DNA of 46,351 nt from Lachnospiraceae bacterium YSD2013. Its GTDB lineage: Bacteria > Bacillota > Clostridia > Lachnospirales > Lachnospiraceae. The position numbers and the translations under genes are program-made. Shown in pieces: positions 23,661 through 32,187 of the stretch; positions within the stretch are counted from its first letter, which is position 1, and each line of letters starts with the position of its first letter. A model generated the notes under the pieces. The model ran no database searches. It was not told the origin of the DNA and saw only the letters and a list, made by a program, of their open reading frames with translations. The stretch spans positions 1 through 46,351 of the forward strand of contig FMTX01000027.1 in the NCBI GenBank assembly GCA_900100895.1, given 5' to 3'.

Positions 23661-23700
23661 AAGCGTTTTTGGAGATGTTGTATCTTCAAAGGCGCTTTTT
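23661..23700 (+). terminator. Terminator of the channel gene
   Basis: An imperfect long stem (AAGCG...TTTTGGAGAT with ATCTTCAAAGG...CGCTT) ends in TTTTT at 23696-23700. It abuts and shares two bases with the 36-nt repeat that follows. Confidence 0.6.
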
Positions 23701-23734
23701 GACTAAGGCAAGAAAAATGCCACTACTTAGTCAA
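23699..23734. repeat. 36-nt palindromic repeat, copy A
   Basis: TTGACTAAG (23699-23707), 18 unrelated bases and CTTAGTCAA (23726-23734). Total length and arm spacing equal those of the three tandem copies at 43263-43435; only the arms are conserved. The rest of this 238-bp gap is A/T-rich and holds no ORF beyond the promoter candidate at 23785. Confidence 0.75.
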
Positions 23735-23784
23735 CGCAGAGCGAACATAAGAGATTAGAATTTTATATAATATTTCAAATAAAA

Positions 23785-23812
23785 TGAAACAATTCATGCC
23801 GATTTGTTATCT
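23785..23812 (+). promoter_or_regulatory. Candidate ECF-type promoter for the sigma-factor operon
   Basis: TGAAAC (23785-23790) is the usual -35 of many Firmicute ECF sigma factors. About 16 nt later comes TTATCTAA, a poor match to CGTC/CGTA -10 forms. Autoregulation is inferred from position only. A TATAAT at 23766-23771 without a clear -35 is the alternative. Confidence 0.3.
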
Positions 23813-23859
23813 AATGTATTGAAAGGGCCGGACCTTACCAAAGAAAAGCGAGAGTAAAA

Positions 23860-24375
23860 ATGAGCGAAATGCAAATCGAAAGACTCATTAAGGCTGCCAA
23901 AAGAAAGAATGCCGACGCATTCTCGAAACTTATTGACAGTCAGATGCAGTCTCTTTACAAAACAGCATACGCGATAGTTAAGAACAACGATGATGCGGCA
24001 GACGCCATATCCGAGACCGTTTTGATATGTTGGGAGAAGCTTCAGACGCTTAAGAAGAATCAGTATTTTAAGACATGGATTACCAGGATTCTTATAAACG
24101 AGTGCTACAAGATTCTTAAGAACAATTCAAACATTGTAAGGTTTGAGGATATGGTAGTGGAAGAAGGCACGGAAGATGTGCACAATCTGGAGTTTGAAGA
24201 GGCACTTGATACTCTTGACGATAAGTACAGAGTAATTGTGGTGCTCTACTATTCCCAAGGCTTCTCGACCAAGGAGATAGCGCGTATTCTCAAAATTCCG
24301 GAGGGCACAGTCCGCACCAGATTGTCGCGCGCCAGAGAACAGCTTAAGAAATACTATGAGGAGCAATCGGTATGA
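23860..24375 (+). CDS. ECF-subfamily RNA polymerase sigma factor
   Basis: The 171-residue protein has sigma region 2 (about 20-85, with DNSQ-like SLYKTAYAIVKNNDDAADAI and FKTWITRILINECYKILKNN) and region 4 (about 115-165, with YRVIVVLYYSQGFSTKEIAR and IPEGTVRTRLSRAREQLKKY). It has the length and layout of SigV/SigW-type ECF factors. The stop codon overlaps the next ATG (ATGA, 24372-24375), so the membrane protein downstream is its coupled partner and probable anti-sigma or sensor. Confidence 0.93.
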   Translation: MSEMQIERLIKAAKRKNADAFSKLIDSQMQSLYKTAYAIVKNNDDAADAISETVLICWEKLQTLKKNQYFKTWITRILINECYKILKNNSNIVRFEDMVVEEGTEDVHNLEFEEALDTLDDKYRVIVVLYYSQGFSTKEIARILKIPEGTVRTRLSRAREQLKKYYEEQSV

Positions 24376-26162
24376 AGAAACGTGAATCAGATATAGAGAC
24401 TTTATTTTCCGGGGATATAGTAATCCCCGCTAACGTGCAGGCGGCCAAAGAAAAAGCGCTGGAAGAAATCCGCTCAAGCGAAGCCCCCGCCCATGTAAGA
24501 CGCGGCTTTTTAGGTAGCAGAGCAGGCTTGGTAGCCGCATGTGTACTCGCAGTATTGGTACTTGGAACAGGCTCGGCGGTAGCGGCAACAATTTATTCAA
24601 GATACGAAGCCTACAAGTCCATGGAGCAATACAAGATTGACTACTACTATGATGTGGCCAATTCCGGCGGCTACCTTGCTTATGTTAAGACCCGTGAATT
24701 CAAGAAAAAAGAAGAGACCCGCTACTCGGAACTTGAGAAAGCCTACAATAACAGCGAAATGCATCCCGAAGAAGAGTTAAAGATATATAAAACCGCTGAC
24801 GGAATTGATAAGCTTAGCGGTGTATTCTTGGAAGTAACTCCGCAGGGAGAAGAGAATATTCTTCACCTTCCGAAGCGCACGCTTAAGGATGAAGAGATTC
24901 TTGAAATCATCGACCATTTGGCCAAAGAAAACTATGCCGTAACGCAGAAAGTTAAGGAATTCAACGAGTCTGCGGAAAATTATAGTAACTTGTTCGGTGA
25001 TATGACTGACAGCGAAGTAGACTACTACTATGTGCTGTTCCACTATTCAAACAGCGAATTCTCGGGCGCTTATGAGAGAGCAAGCGGCGCAGAGTTTGCG
25101 CGTAGTGCCGAACTTTCGGCCGAAGAAGAATCAAGATACAGAGGCTTAATGGCTGAATACAAATATGGTCTTAAGAAGCCAGGCAAGACTATAAGTGTAA
25201 TTGATTATCCGGAAGATTATGCGGGCGAGGGAGTTGCTTTTTGCGACAGCGACAACTGCTATTATATCGGTGAGGGTAAGCTTTCCGACGATGAGATATT
25301 GCAGATTATCGAGATGAAGCTTAGAGAAGCATACGTAAACATGCGCGTGGACGAAGAAATTGCTTTCGGTAAGAGAGAAGAAGCACCTAAGAAGAACGTA
25401 TCAAGTGTGGATGGCGTGAATATCACCGACATGCAATTCTCCCATACCACAAGTCCTGAGGCGGTAGTTGCGCTTAATGAAGCGAAGGTCGGCGATATCG
25501 TAAAGTTCGGTAAATACGAGCAAAACGGTAACACCTCCGACGGCGCGGAAGACATAGAATGGTATGTCCTCGATAAAGGCGAAGCCGGACTTACGCTTAT
25601 AACCAAAGATGCAATTCAAAACAAAATGTTTTATTCGGAGAACGCAAAAACCTCCTGGGTAAACAGCGACTTAAGAAAATGGCTCAACGAAGAGTTCGTA
25701 AACGAGGCCTTCTCAAACAATGAAAAAGGCTTGCTCAGAAACCGCAACAACGACAACAGCGACGGTGTGCATTCGATAGACGTTGTATACGTCTTATCAA
25801 GAGAAGAAGCCTACTCATATTTCGGCATCACTGCAGATCTGCTTGCAAGCAGGCCTGATTCTTATGAAAAAGCATGTGAATACTTCCTTAAGAACGTTGA
25901 CTCACGCTTGTATGCCCGTCCAAGTGCTTATGCAGTTCAAAACGGAGCATTCGCCTGGACTTCTGAGAATAGCACGAAGATGAAACTATTCTATGACGTA
26001 GACGTTTCACTCGCTGAAGGAAATGTCGGCTGGTGGCTACGCGACACCGATGAGCAAGGGAATTCAGCATTCTACATCGACGCTATGGGCAACATAGAAG
26101 GCTCGACATACGTAAGCGACGCTTGTGGTGTTAGACCTGTAATTAATGTGTTTGTAAAATAA
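24372..26162 (+). CDS. Membrane-anchored sigma-partner protein with C-terminal DUF6273 domain
   Basis: The 596-residue protein has a cytoplasmic part (residues 1-50) that could bind the sigma factor and a single TM helix (about 53-75, LVAACVLAVLVLGTGSAVAA). Outside follow two related segments of about 100 residues (85-190 and 215-325), each with a YYY motif, an ELxxxEExRY-like stretch and an LxDDEILxII-like end. The last 240 residues match DUF6273 (VGDIVKFGKYEQ, WLNEEFVNEAF, ACGVRPVINV). Likely role: anti-sigma factor/receptor sensing an envelope signal (inference). It overlaps the sigma gene by 4 nt. Confidence 0.75.
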   Translation: MKKRESDIETLFSGDIVIPANVQAAKEKALEEIRSSEAPAHVRRGFLGSRAGLVAACVLAVLVLGTGSAVAATIYSRYEAYKSMEQYKIDYYYDVANSGGYLAYVKTREFKKKEETRYSELEKAYNNSEMHPEEELKIYKTADGIDKLSGVFLEVTPQGEENILHLPKRTLKDEEILEIIDHLAKENYAVTQKVKEFNESAENYSNLFGDMTDSEVDYYYVLFHYSNSEFSGAYERASGAEFARSAELSAEEESRYRGLMAEYKYGLKKPGKTISVIDYPEDYAGEGVAFCDSDNCYYIGEGKLSDDEILQIIEMKLREAYVNMRVDEEIAFGKREEAPKKNVSSVDGVNITDMQFSHTTSPEAVVALNEAKVGDIVKFGKYEQNGNTSDGAEDIEWYVLDKGEAGLTLITKDAIQNKMFYSENAKTSWVNSDLRKWLNEEFVNEAFSNNEKGLLRNRNNDNSDGVHSIDVVYVLSREEAYSYFGITADLLASRPDSYEKACEYFLKNVDSRLYARPSAYAVQNGAFAWTSENSTKMKLFYDVDVSLAEGNVGWWLRDTDEQGNSAFYIDAMGNIEGSTYVSDACGVRPVINVFVK

Positions 26163-26174
26163 ATAGCAACTAAA

Positions 26175-26207
26175 AATGGCCGAGCATTATGCTCGGCCAA
26201 AGTTTTT
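26175..26207. terminator. Bidirectional terminator
   Basis: TGGCCGAGC pairs with GCTCGGCCA across ATTAT, with T runs on both strands. It separates the convergent DUF6273-protein and typA genes; its 3' edge meets the typA stop region. Confidence 0.88.
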
Positions 26208-28038
26208 AGTTCTTTTTGAACCCTGCGCGCTTACGCATGAGAGGATCGAGGATCTTCTTGCGGATGCGAAGCTTGGTGGGGGTGACTTCAAGGAGCTCGT
26301 CGGTGTCGATGAAGTCGAGTGCCTGCTCAAGGGATAATACCTTGGGAGGGGTTAAGCGGAGTGCCTCGTCGGCTGAGGAGGAACGGGTGTTGGTAAGCTG
26401 TTTCTTCTTGCAGACGTTAACTTCGATGTCTTCGGTCTTACCTGTCTGACCGATTACCATACCGCTGTATACCTTCTCACCGGGTCCGATGAAGAGGGTA
26501 CCACGCTCCTGAGCGTTGAATAAGCCGTAGGTTACGGTCTCGCCGTTCTCGAAGGCGATGAGGGAGCCCTGGCTTCTGTAGGCGATGTCGCCCTTGTAGG
26601 GGCCGTAGCCGTCAAACATTGTGTTAAGAATACCGTTACCCTTGGTGTCGGTCATGAAGTCACCGCGGTAACCGATAAGTCCTCTGGAAGGAATGGAGAA
26701 GATGAGTCTGGTGTAGCCGCCGCTTGCGTGACCCATTTCCTTGAGCTCGCCTTTACGCATGGAGAGCTTCTCGATGACGGTACCGGAGTATTCCTCGGGA
26801 ACGTCTACGTAAGCGATTTCCATGGGTTCTAAGCGCTTGCCCTTCTCGTCTTCTTTGTAAAGGACTTCTGCCTTGCTGACAGCAAATTCAAAGCCTTCTC
26901 GGCGCATGTTCTCAATAAGTACGGACAAATGTAACTCACCGCGGCCGGATACCTTGAAGCGGTCGGTGGAGTCGGTTTCCTCAACACGGAGGGAAACGTC
27001 GGTGTTAAGCTCTCTGAAAAGTCTCTCACGAAGATGACGGCTGGTTACGAACTTACCTTCAAGACCTGCGAGAGGAGAGTCGTTAACACAGAAGTCCATA
27101 GCGATGGTAGGCTCGGAAATCTTCTGGAAGGGGATAGGCTGAGGGTTGTCAACATCGCAGAGGGTGTCGCCGATGTGAATATCGGAGATACCGGAGATGG
27201 CTACGATGGAACCGATGCCTGCTTCCTTAACTTCAACCTTGTTAAGACCGTCGAACTCGTAAAGCTTGGAAATCTTAACCTTGCGAATCTTGTCGGGCTC
27301 GTGGTGGTTAACGATTACAACGTCTTGATTAACCTTAACGGAACCGTTGTCAACCTTACCTACGCCGATACGACCTACATACTCATTGTAATCGATGGTG
27401 GAAATAAGCACCTGAGTGCCTGCATCGGGGTCGCCTTCGGGAGCGGGAATGTAATTGATAATTGTTTCAAAAAGGGGCTGCATGTCGGTACCGTTAACCT
27501 TGGGATCGAGGGATGCGAAGCCACCCTTGGCTGATGCGAATACAAAGGGGCAGTCAAGCTGTTCATCGGTGGCATCAAGCTCCAAAAGAAGCTCGAGCAC
27601 TTCATCGATAACTTCCTCGGGACGAGCCTCGGGACGGTCAATCTTGTTAACGCATACGATAACGGGAAGCTTAAGAGCCATAGCCTTGGTAAGAACGAAT
27701 CTTGTCTGGGGCATGGGACCTTCAAAAGCATCTACCACAAGGATAACGCCGTTAACCATCTTAAGTACACGCTCTACCTCGCCGCCGAAATCAGCGTGGC
27801 CGGGAGTGTCGATGATGTTAATCTTGGTGCCTTTATATGAAACTGCGGTGTTCTTCGACAGGATGGTGATACCGCGCTCACGCTCGATATCGTTAGAGTC
27901 CATGACACGTTCCTGAACCTCCTGATTGGCTCTGAAAACGCCGCTCTGTTTTAAAAGCTCATCCACGAGTGTGGTCTTACCGTGGTCTACATGAGCTATG
28001 ATTGCTACGTTACGAATGTCTTCTCTTTTTTGTAACAT
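26206..28038 (-). CDS. typA: TypA/BipA ribosome-associated GTPase
   Basis: In this 610-residue translation-factor GTPase the G domain shows NVAIIAHVDHGKTTLVDELL (G1), RERGITI (G2), DTPGHADFGGEV (G3) and VCVNKIDRPEARP (G4). EF-G-like domains II, III and V and the TypA-specific C-terminal domain (KKKQLTNTRSSSADEALRLT) follow. It binds 70S ribosomes and supports growth under cold and other stress and late 50S assembly. GAGGA precedes ATG 28038. It is monocistronic and at full family length. Confidence 0.97.
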   Translation of the reverse strand: MLQKREDIRNVAIIAHVDHGKTTLVDELLKQSGVFRANQEVQERVMDSNDIERERGITILSKNTAVSYKGTKINIIDTPGHADFGGEVERVLKMVNGVILVVDAFEGPMPQTRFVLTKAMALKLPVIVCVNKIDRPEARPEEVIDEVLELLLELDATDEQLDCPFVFASAKGGFASLDPKVNGTDMQPLFETIINYIPAPEGDPDAGTQVLISTIDYNEYVGRIGVGKVDNGSVKVNQDVVIVNHHEPDKIRKVKISKLYEFDGLNKVEVKEAGIGSIVAISGISDIHIGDTLCDVDNPQPIPFQKISEPTIAMDFCVNDSPLAGLEGKFVTSRHLRERLFRELNTDVSLRVEETDSTDRFKVSGRGELHLSVLIENMRREGFEFAVSKAEVLYKEDEKGKRLEPMEIAYVDVPEEYSGTVIEKLSMRKGELKEMGHASGGYTRLIFSIPSRGLIGYRGDFMTDTKGNGILNTMFDGYGPYKGDIAYRSQGSLIAFENGETVTYGLFNAQERGTLFIGPGEKVYSGMVIGQTGKTEDIEVNVCKKKQLTNTRSSSADEALRLTPPKVLSLEQALDFIDTDELLEVTPTKLRIRKKILDPLMRKRAGFKKN

Positions 28039-28079
28039 AAATTCCTCACATTTCTTACATACTACAAGTCAACTTTTGG

Positions 28080-28108
28080 ATTATATCACCGACGGGTTAA
28101 CCATTCAA
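28080..28108 (-). promoter_or_regulatory. Promoter of typA
   Basis: On the minus strand, TTGAAT (28103-28108), a 17-bp spacer and TATAAT (28080-28085) lie 42 nt upstream of the start codon. Confidence 0.75.
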
Positions 28109-28164
28109 TGTAAAATCGCACAAAATTGACGCTGTCTCGCCTTTTAACGGGCAAAAAAAGTAAT

Positions 28165-28201
28165 AAAAAAGACCCACCTACCGTCTCCCGATAAGTGGGT
28201 C
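28165..28201 (-). terminator. Terminator of the CAP-domain gene
   Basis: GACCCAC (28171-28177) pairs with GTGGGTC (28195-28201), with further internal pairing. On the minus strand it is followed by TTTTTT. It lies between the CAP-protein stop codon and the typA promoter. Confidence 0.75.
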
Positions 28202-28216
28202 AAATAAGTCTATATA

Positions 28217-29062
28217 CTATTTGATATTGGTGGAAGAGAACTCCTGCGTTCCGTAGATGGTGCCGTCCTCCGCGCGAAAGAAACCAAAGCCTACGTATTT
28301 CCACTTGGGATTAAGCATGTTTTCGTTGTGGCCGGGGCTGTTCTTGTAACCGTCCATAATTCCGTCGATTACAGTATTCGCATCATCGTCCTCGTAACCG
28401 CAGGACCTGCTGCAGTTCTCGCCGACGGAGATTATATCGTAACCGCCTTCGTCGTAGAGCGAATAGTACTTTTCGCCGTTGGGCCTCGAGTGTGAGAAAA
28501 GTGATCCGCACTCAGCCGCTCTCTTGTCCGCCACATCTAAGCATACATTGTTAAAAGAAAGCGGTGCGACACCGTTAGCCGCTCTGTATTCGTTAATCTT
28601 AGTAAGCATCAGTGTTGCGTACTCACTGGCGGTGATGATGGGCTCCTGAGCCTTTGCCGTTTCCTTCTTGGCGGTTTCGCCGGGAGCTGAATTGGCGGAT
28701 TCTTTGGCAAGAGGTACTTTCGCATCTTTGATGGAAAGAGATGCGCTTTCTTTGGCCGTAAGGGCGGCTGACTTGGAAGCAAGTTCCGTGTTAAGGGCGC
28801 TTACAGTTTCTTCGTACGTTTCAAGATCCGTCTTAAGAAGCTCTATCTCAGCTTTGTATTTCGTGAGGGAAACGTTGGCGTCGTTTAATTCTTTTCTGGC
28901 CGCAGTGACGGAAGCGGAGAGTGAATCGATATCCGACTCGTATTCCGCTGCCATGGCTGCCGAGTATGCTTTTTCTTTTTTCAGTAAGGATGACTGAACG
29001 ATTACTGAAATTACAAGTGTTGCGATAATGAGACTGCTAATGATTCTTCCGAGATTTTTCAT
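28217..29062 (-). CDS. CAP/SCP-domain extracellular protein with coiled-coil stalk
   Basis: The 281-residue protein has an N-terminal hydrophobic segment (ISSLIIATLVISVIVQSSLL, about residues 8-27), either signal or anchor. A predicted coiled coil follows (about 32-105, ELNDANVSLTKYKAEIELLK). The CAP (SCP/PR-1) domain fills about 145-280, with HSRPNGEKYYSL, SVGENC and GHNENMLNPKWKYVGFGF, including the cavity His and Glu residues. It resembles YkwD-type proteins in Firmicutes, whose role outside the cell is not settled. The gene has its own terminator. Confidence 0.88.
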   Translation of the reverse strand: MKNLGRIISSLIIATLVISVIVQSSLLKKEKAYSAAMAAEYESDIDSLSASVTAARKELNDANVSLTKYKAEIELLKTDLETYEETVSALNTELASKSAALTAKESASLSIKDAKVPLAKESANSAPGETAKKETAKAQEPIITASEYATLMLTKINEYRAANGVAPLSFNNVCLDVADKRAAECGSLFSHSRPNGEKYYSLYDEGGYDIISVGENCSRSCGYEDDDANTVIDGIMDGYKNSPGHNENMLNPKWKYVGFGFFRAEDGTIYGTQEFSSTNIK

Positions 29063-29158
29063 AGTTTAGTCCCTCTTCACATCATTCCCGATAATACATG
29101 ATAACAATAAGGAATTAATGAATAGGCAAACTAAAATATGACAAAATGTAAAATATAC

Positions 29159-29187
29159 TTGACAAAAAGAAAATGATACTATACCAT
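29159..29187 (+). promoter_or_regulatory. Promoter for the membrane-protein/HTH pair
   Basis: TTGACA (29159-29164), a 17-bp spacer and TACCAT (29182-29187). This places the in-frame ATG at 29173 inside the promoter, ruling it out as the start. Confidence 0.6.
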
Positions 29188-29244
29188 AAGCTCAACAGGA
29201 CAAGGAGTGCGCCGGGAATGGGCGCCGGTATGGAGGATACAGGG

Positions 29245-30279
29245 ATGAAACAGAATAATACGGGACGAATAATCGCGATGATTGTGCTGACAATAGCCTT
29301 TATCGCGTTGGTGTTTGGCTTTGCGTGCAGCCCTAAGAATACACGCAAGACCGAAGTGAATGCCAATGTTATCGTTGAGAACGGGGAAGCGACTTATCCC
29401 GGTTTCAGGGGCGAGTTTAATATCGCAAGAGCGGGTAAGTACGATATTCACGTTAACTGGTGGCCGGAGGATGATCCGGGCTTTATTTCGGGATTCGTGC
29501 TTTATGACCTTGACGGGTCGATTCTTTCTTTTTGCACCGGACAGAAAGTGCAGGCCGGCTTCCTGCCGATTCAACTGGAAAAGGCTGAGTATAGCTTTGA
29601 AATAAAAATCTTTGACAGCGAAGATAAACTTAATGAGTTTTTGAACGATTGCGGAGAAGACTACGCTTCTGACGGTGACGTGTTTACAGGCTACAGAGAC
29701 GGACAGTGGCATGTAACTTATACGATAACGGCATCGTTGGCGACAAAGTGGATGCTTTTTATACTTGCAATCGGCTGCGTTATGTATGCGGTTTTGATGG
29801 CACTCATAATCTTCAGAATGTGTCACGAAGGCAAGCCCGAATACGATGAGAGGCAGAAGCTTGTAAACGGCAAGGCGTATGAGTACGGATTCTATACCAT
29901 GCTGGTTTTAAGCGTAATATATGTTCTTGCGTGGTTCATGGGGATTGCGGACGAGTTTCTTTCGCCGGGAGTGGCTGTGATGCTTATAACACTTATTGTG
30001 GCCGCAGTGGTAGGTATTTATAATGTGCTAAACGACGGTTATATTGCGGTCAATGCTTATGAAGAGCGCGTAATTGCAACACTTTCGGCGATTCTCGCTG
30101 TTAACATTCTGGCTACGATTGGCGGCATCAGAACCGGCAGCCTGATTAAAGACGGCAAGCTTGGAATCTCGTCGGTAAATGCTTTCTGCGGGCTCTTGAT
30201 GCTGGCGCTTATAGTGGCGATTGTCATCAGAAAAGCACGTACTAAAAAGGAGGATGACGATGAAGAACTTGAGGCTTAA
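29245..30279 (+). CDS. Polytopic membrane protein paired with an XRE regulator
   Basis: I chose ATG 29245 (GGAGG 8 nt upstream; 344 residues). ATGs at 29173 and 29218 are in frame, but the first lies within the promoter. One TM helix (about residues 8-28, RIIAMIVLTIAFIALVFGFA) is followed by an extracytoplasmic domain of about 115 residues and then about five TM helices, with the cytoplasmic YDERQKLVNGKAYEYGFYTM. The YDERQ-x-x-x-x-G-KAY pattern recurs in membrane proteins encoded beside small HTH regulators. The molecular function is unknown. The last 20 nt overlap the HTH gene, so the two act together. Confidence 0.65.
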   Translation: MKQNNTGRIIAMIVLTIAFIALVFGFACSPKNTRKTEVNANVIVENGEATYPGFRGEFNIARAGKYDIHVNWWPEDDPGFISGFVLYDLDGSILSFCTGQKVQAGFLPIQLEKAEYSFEIKIFDSEDKLNEFLNDCGEDYASDGDVFTGYRDGQWHVTYTITASLATKWMLFILAIGCVMYAVLMALIIFRMCHEGKPEYDERQKLVNGKAYEYGFYTMLVLSVIYVLAWFMGIADEFLSPGVAVMLITLIVAAVVGIYNVLNDGYIAVNAYEERVIATLSAILAVNILATIGGIRTGSLIKDGKLGISSVNAFCGLLMLALIVAIVIRKARTKKEDDDEELEA

Positions 30280-30454
30280 ATCCGCAAGAGCCGCCAAGGA
30301 CATGTCGCAAGAAGACCTGGCCAAAGCATGCGGCGTGACCCGTCAGACCATCAATGCCATAGAAAAGGGCGACTACAATCCGACCATTAATCTCTGCATT
30401 GCAATATGCAGGGTGCTTGATAAGACTCTTGATGAATTATTCTGGGAAGATTAA
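30260..30454 (+). CDS. Small XRE-family transcriptional regulator
   Basis: The protein is 64 residues, almost entirely one Cro/C1 helix-turn-helix: LRLKSARAAKDMSQEDLAKA, then CGVTRQTINAIEKGDYNPTI and the ending LDKTLDELFWED. It is typical of YozG/YazB-like regulators whose genes sit beside a membrane-protein gene. ATG 30260 has AAGGAGG 6 nt upstream and overlaps the preceding gene. It likely autoregulates the pair; no palindrome stands out in the promoter. Confidence 0.88.
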   Translation: MKNLRLKSARAAKDMSQEDLAKACGVTRQTINAIEKGDYNPTINLCIAICRVLDKTLDELFWED

Positions 30455-30495
30455 GAATCTTAAGAATAAAATAATCTATTAATCCCTTGCGAATA

Positions 30496-30504
30496 TGCTA
30501 TAAT
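30496..30504 (+). promoter_or_regulatory. Extended -10 promoter
   Basis: TGCTATAAT lies 55 nt upstream of the small membrane-protein start at 30559. The -35 region is poor. Confidence 0.55.
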
Positions 30505-30558
30505 AGCAACGGTGCGGGGCAATATGGCACAATATAATGATTAATGGGAGATTACATC

Positions 30559-30864
30559 ATGACAGAAGACATTGCGAAGTTAAGAAGAAGCGTTAGGGTT
30601 AACAGGATTCTTATTTTAATCATGCTTTTGCTGTTTGTGTTGATTATCGGAGGAATGGCCGTTGTGGGCTTATATGCATACAAGCTTTCTCAGCAGATGA
30701 TACCGGTTACAAGAAAGTTCATGGAGATAGACTGGACGTGGATTTCTGACCAGATTTCCAGAGCGGATATTGCTGATATGAGCGACAAGGTTAAGGCTAT
30801 GGAGGCTAATCTTGCCTCTCTTAAAGAGTCTGTAGAGGCAATTGCGGCCTCACTTCCCCGCTAA
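30559..30864 (+). CDS. Small single-TM protein with coiled coil, unknown function
   Basis: ATG 30559 (GGGAG 8 nt upstream) gives 101 residues; an in-frame ATG at 30544 has no RBS. A basic start is followed by one TM helix (about 18-42, ILILIMLLLFVLIIGGMAVV). The C-terminal half is predicted helical (DKVKAMEANLASLKESVEAI). No family is recognised. It lies immediately before the lysine-riboswitch promoter and is probably transcribed alone. Confidence 0.6.
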   Translation: MTEDIAKLRRSVRVNRILILIMLLLFVLIIGGMAVVGLYAYKLSQQMIPVTRKFMEIDWTWISDQISRADIADMSDKVKAMEANLASLKESVEAIAASLPR

Positions 30865-30899
30865 TTTCAGAAAATAAAGGAAAAACGGCCTTTTTGATG

Positions 30900-30928
30900 T
30901 TGACATAAGGATTTTTGTATGTTACATT
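30900..30928 (+). promoter_or_regulatory. Promoter of the lysine-riboswitch/dapA operon
   Basis: TTGACA (30900-30905), a 17-bp spacer and TACATT (30923-30928) end about 15 nt before the riboswitch. Confidence 0.75.
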
Positions 30929-30942
30929 CTCAACAAGTAAAT

Positions 30943-31122
30943 AAGAGCACGGTAGAGGTCGCGCTTTGCAAGAGTAATCGATTTGATGTGTCGGACACAT
31001 ACGATAATCGATGAAAGGGTACGGCGCCGAAGGAACGGATATACCGAGTATCCGGGTCCTGGGCATACATTTAAGAGGTGTATGACTGTCATCCCGCAAG
31101 GGATGGGGAGCTATCAAGTTTT
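30943..31122 (+). promoter_or_regulatory. Lysine riboswitch (L-box)
   Basis: Conserved L-box core segments occur in order: GTAGAGGTCGCG near 30952, AAAGGGTACGGCGCCGAAGG near 31013, CCTGGGCAT near 31058, and ACTGTC...GGGGAGCTATC at 31084-31115. They lie between a promoter and a terminator upstream of dapA. Lysine binding should stabilise the aptamer, allow the downstream terminator to form and so shut off lysine/diaminopimelate synthesis. Confidence 0.92.
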
Positions 31123-31134
31123 ATGAGTTTAAGC

Positions 31135-31170
31135 GACCGACCGTTTTTTTGACGTTCGGTCTTTTCTTTT
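31135..31170 (+). terminator. Riboswitch-controlled terminator
   Basis: GACCGACCG (31135-31143) pairs with CGTTCGGTC (31153-31161, one mismatch), followed by TTTTCTTTT. It is the expression platform of the lysine riboswitch. Confidence 0.85.
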
Positions 31171-31239
31171 GCCAAAGAAGAAATACCGTGTGCTTAGGAC
31201 TTACACAGCGAGGCATCGCACATTTAAGGAGGACAATTT

Positions 31240-32175
31240 ATGCACACACCTATTTTTACCGGAGCGGCTGTAGCGCTCGTAACACCCATGAATTCCGACG
31301 GTTCGGTGAATTACGATAAGCTTGCGGAACTTATCGAGTTTCAGATTAACGGCGGAACCGATGCAATCGTAGCCTGCGGTACTACCGGCGAGGCTTCAAC
31401 CCTTACTCACGAGGAACACATCAACGTAATTCGTTACACGGTTGAGAAGGTTAATAAGAGAGTACCCGTTATTGCAGGTACCGGCTCCAACAGCACCGAG
31501 ACCGCTATTTATCTTTCTGTAGAAGCGGAGAAAGCAGGCGCCGACGCGCTTTTACTTGTAACACCTTATTACAACAAGGCTACTCAGAAGGGTCTTGTTG
31601 AGCACTTTGTTAAGACCGCGGAAGCAGTTAAGATTCCTGCCATTCTTTATAACGTGCCTTCCAGAACCGGCTGCAACATCTTACCCGCTACGGTCAAAGA
31701 AATCGCACGCAGAGCTTCTAACGTAGTTGCAATCAAGGAAGCAAGCGGCAACATTTCTCAGGTAGCAGAGCTTGCATCCATAATGGACGAGAACTTCGCT
31801 ATTTATTCAGGCAATGACGATCAGATTGTGCCCCTTCTTTCGCTGGGAGGAATCGGCGTAATTTCCGTTCTTTCAAACGTAGCGCCCAAGGAAACTCACG
31901 ATATCGTGGCTTCATATCTTGCGGGCGATGTTAAGAAGAGCACAAGACTTCAGCTTGAAGCTATAGATTTAATCAAGAGCCTCTTTATCGAGGTTAACCC
32001 TATTCCTGTTAAGACAGCACTTAATCTTATGGGCATGAACGCAGGTCCCCTTCGCCTTCCTCTTACCGAGATGGACGGAGCGAACGTTGAGAAGCTTAAA
32101 AAGTCTCTTACCGATTACGGTATTTCACTTAAGTGCAATCAGGTTATCTGCGCAAACGACTTAACAAGAGACTAA
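31240..32175 (+). CDS. dapA: 4-hydroxy-tetrahydrodipicolinate synthase
   Basis: DapA condenses pyruvate with aspartate semialdehyde. Motifs: [20 protein letters not shown] at the start, [21 protein letters not shown] with the catalytic Tyr, and [12 protein letters not shown] with the Schiff-base Lys. At 311 residues it is about 18 longer than the usual 292; the extra C-terminal tail ([16 protein letters not shown]) is unusual. AAGGAGG precedes ATG 31240. Lysine controls it through the upstream riboswitch; dapB follows 12 nt after the stop. Confidence 0.96.
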   Translation: MHTPIFTGAAVALVTPMNSDGSVNYDKLAELIEFQINGGTDAIVACGTTGEASTLTHEEHINVIRYTVEKVNKRVPVIAGTGSNSTETAIYLSVEAEKAGADALLLVTPYYNKATQKGLVEHFVKTAEAVKIPAILYNVPSRTGCNILPATVKEIARRASNVVAIKEASGNISQVAELASIMDENFAIYSGNDDQIVPLLSLGGIGVISVLSNVAPKETHDIVASYLAGDVKKSTRLQLEAIDLIKSLFIEVNPIPVKTALNLMGMNAGPLRLPLTEMDGANVEKLKKSLTDYGISLKCNQVICANDLTRD

Positions 32176-32187
32176 GGGGTGACTTAC

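Noticed and set aside
29173-29244. ATG 29173 as start of the membrane-protein gene
   Set aside because: It lies between the -35 and -10 boxes of the only good promoter and has no RBS.
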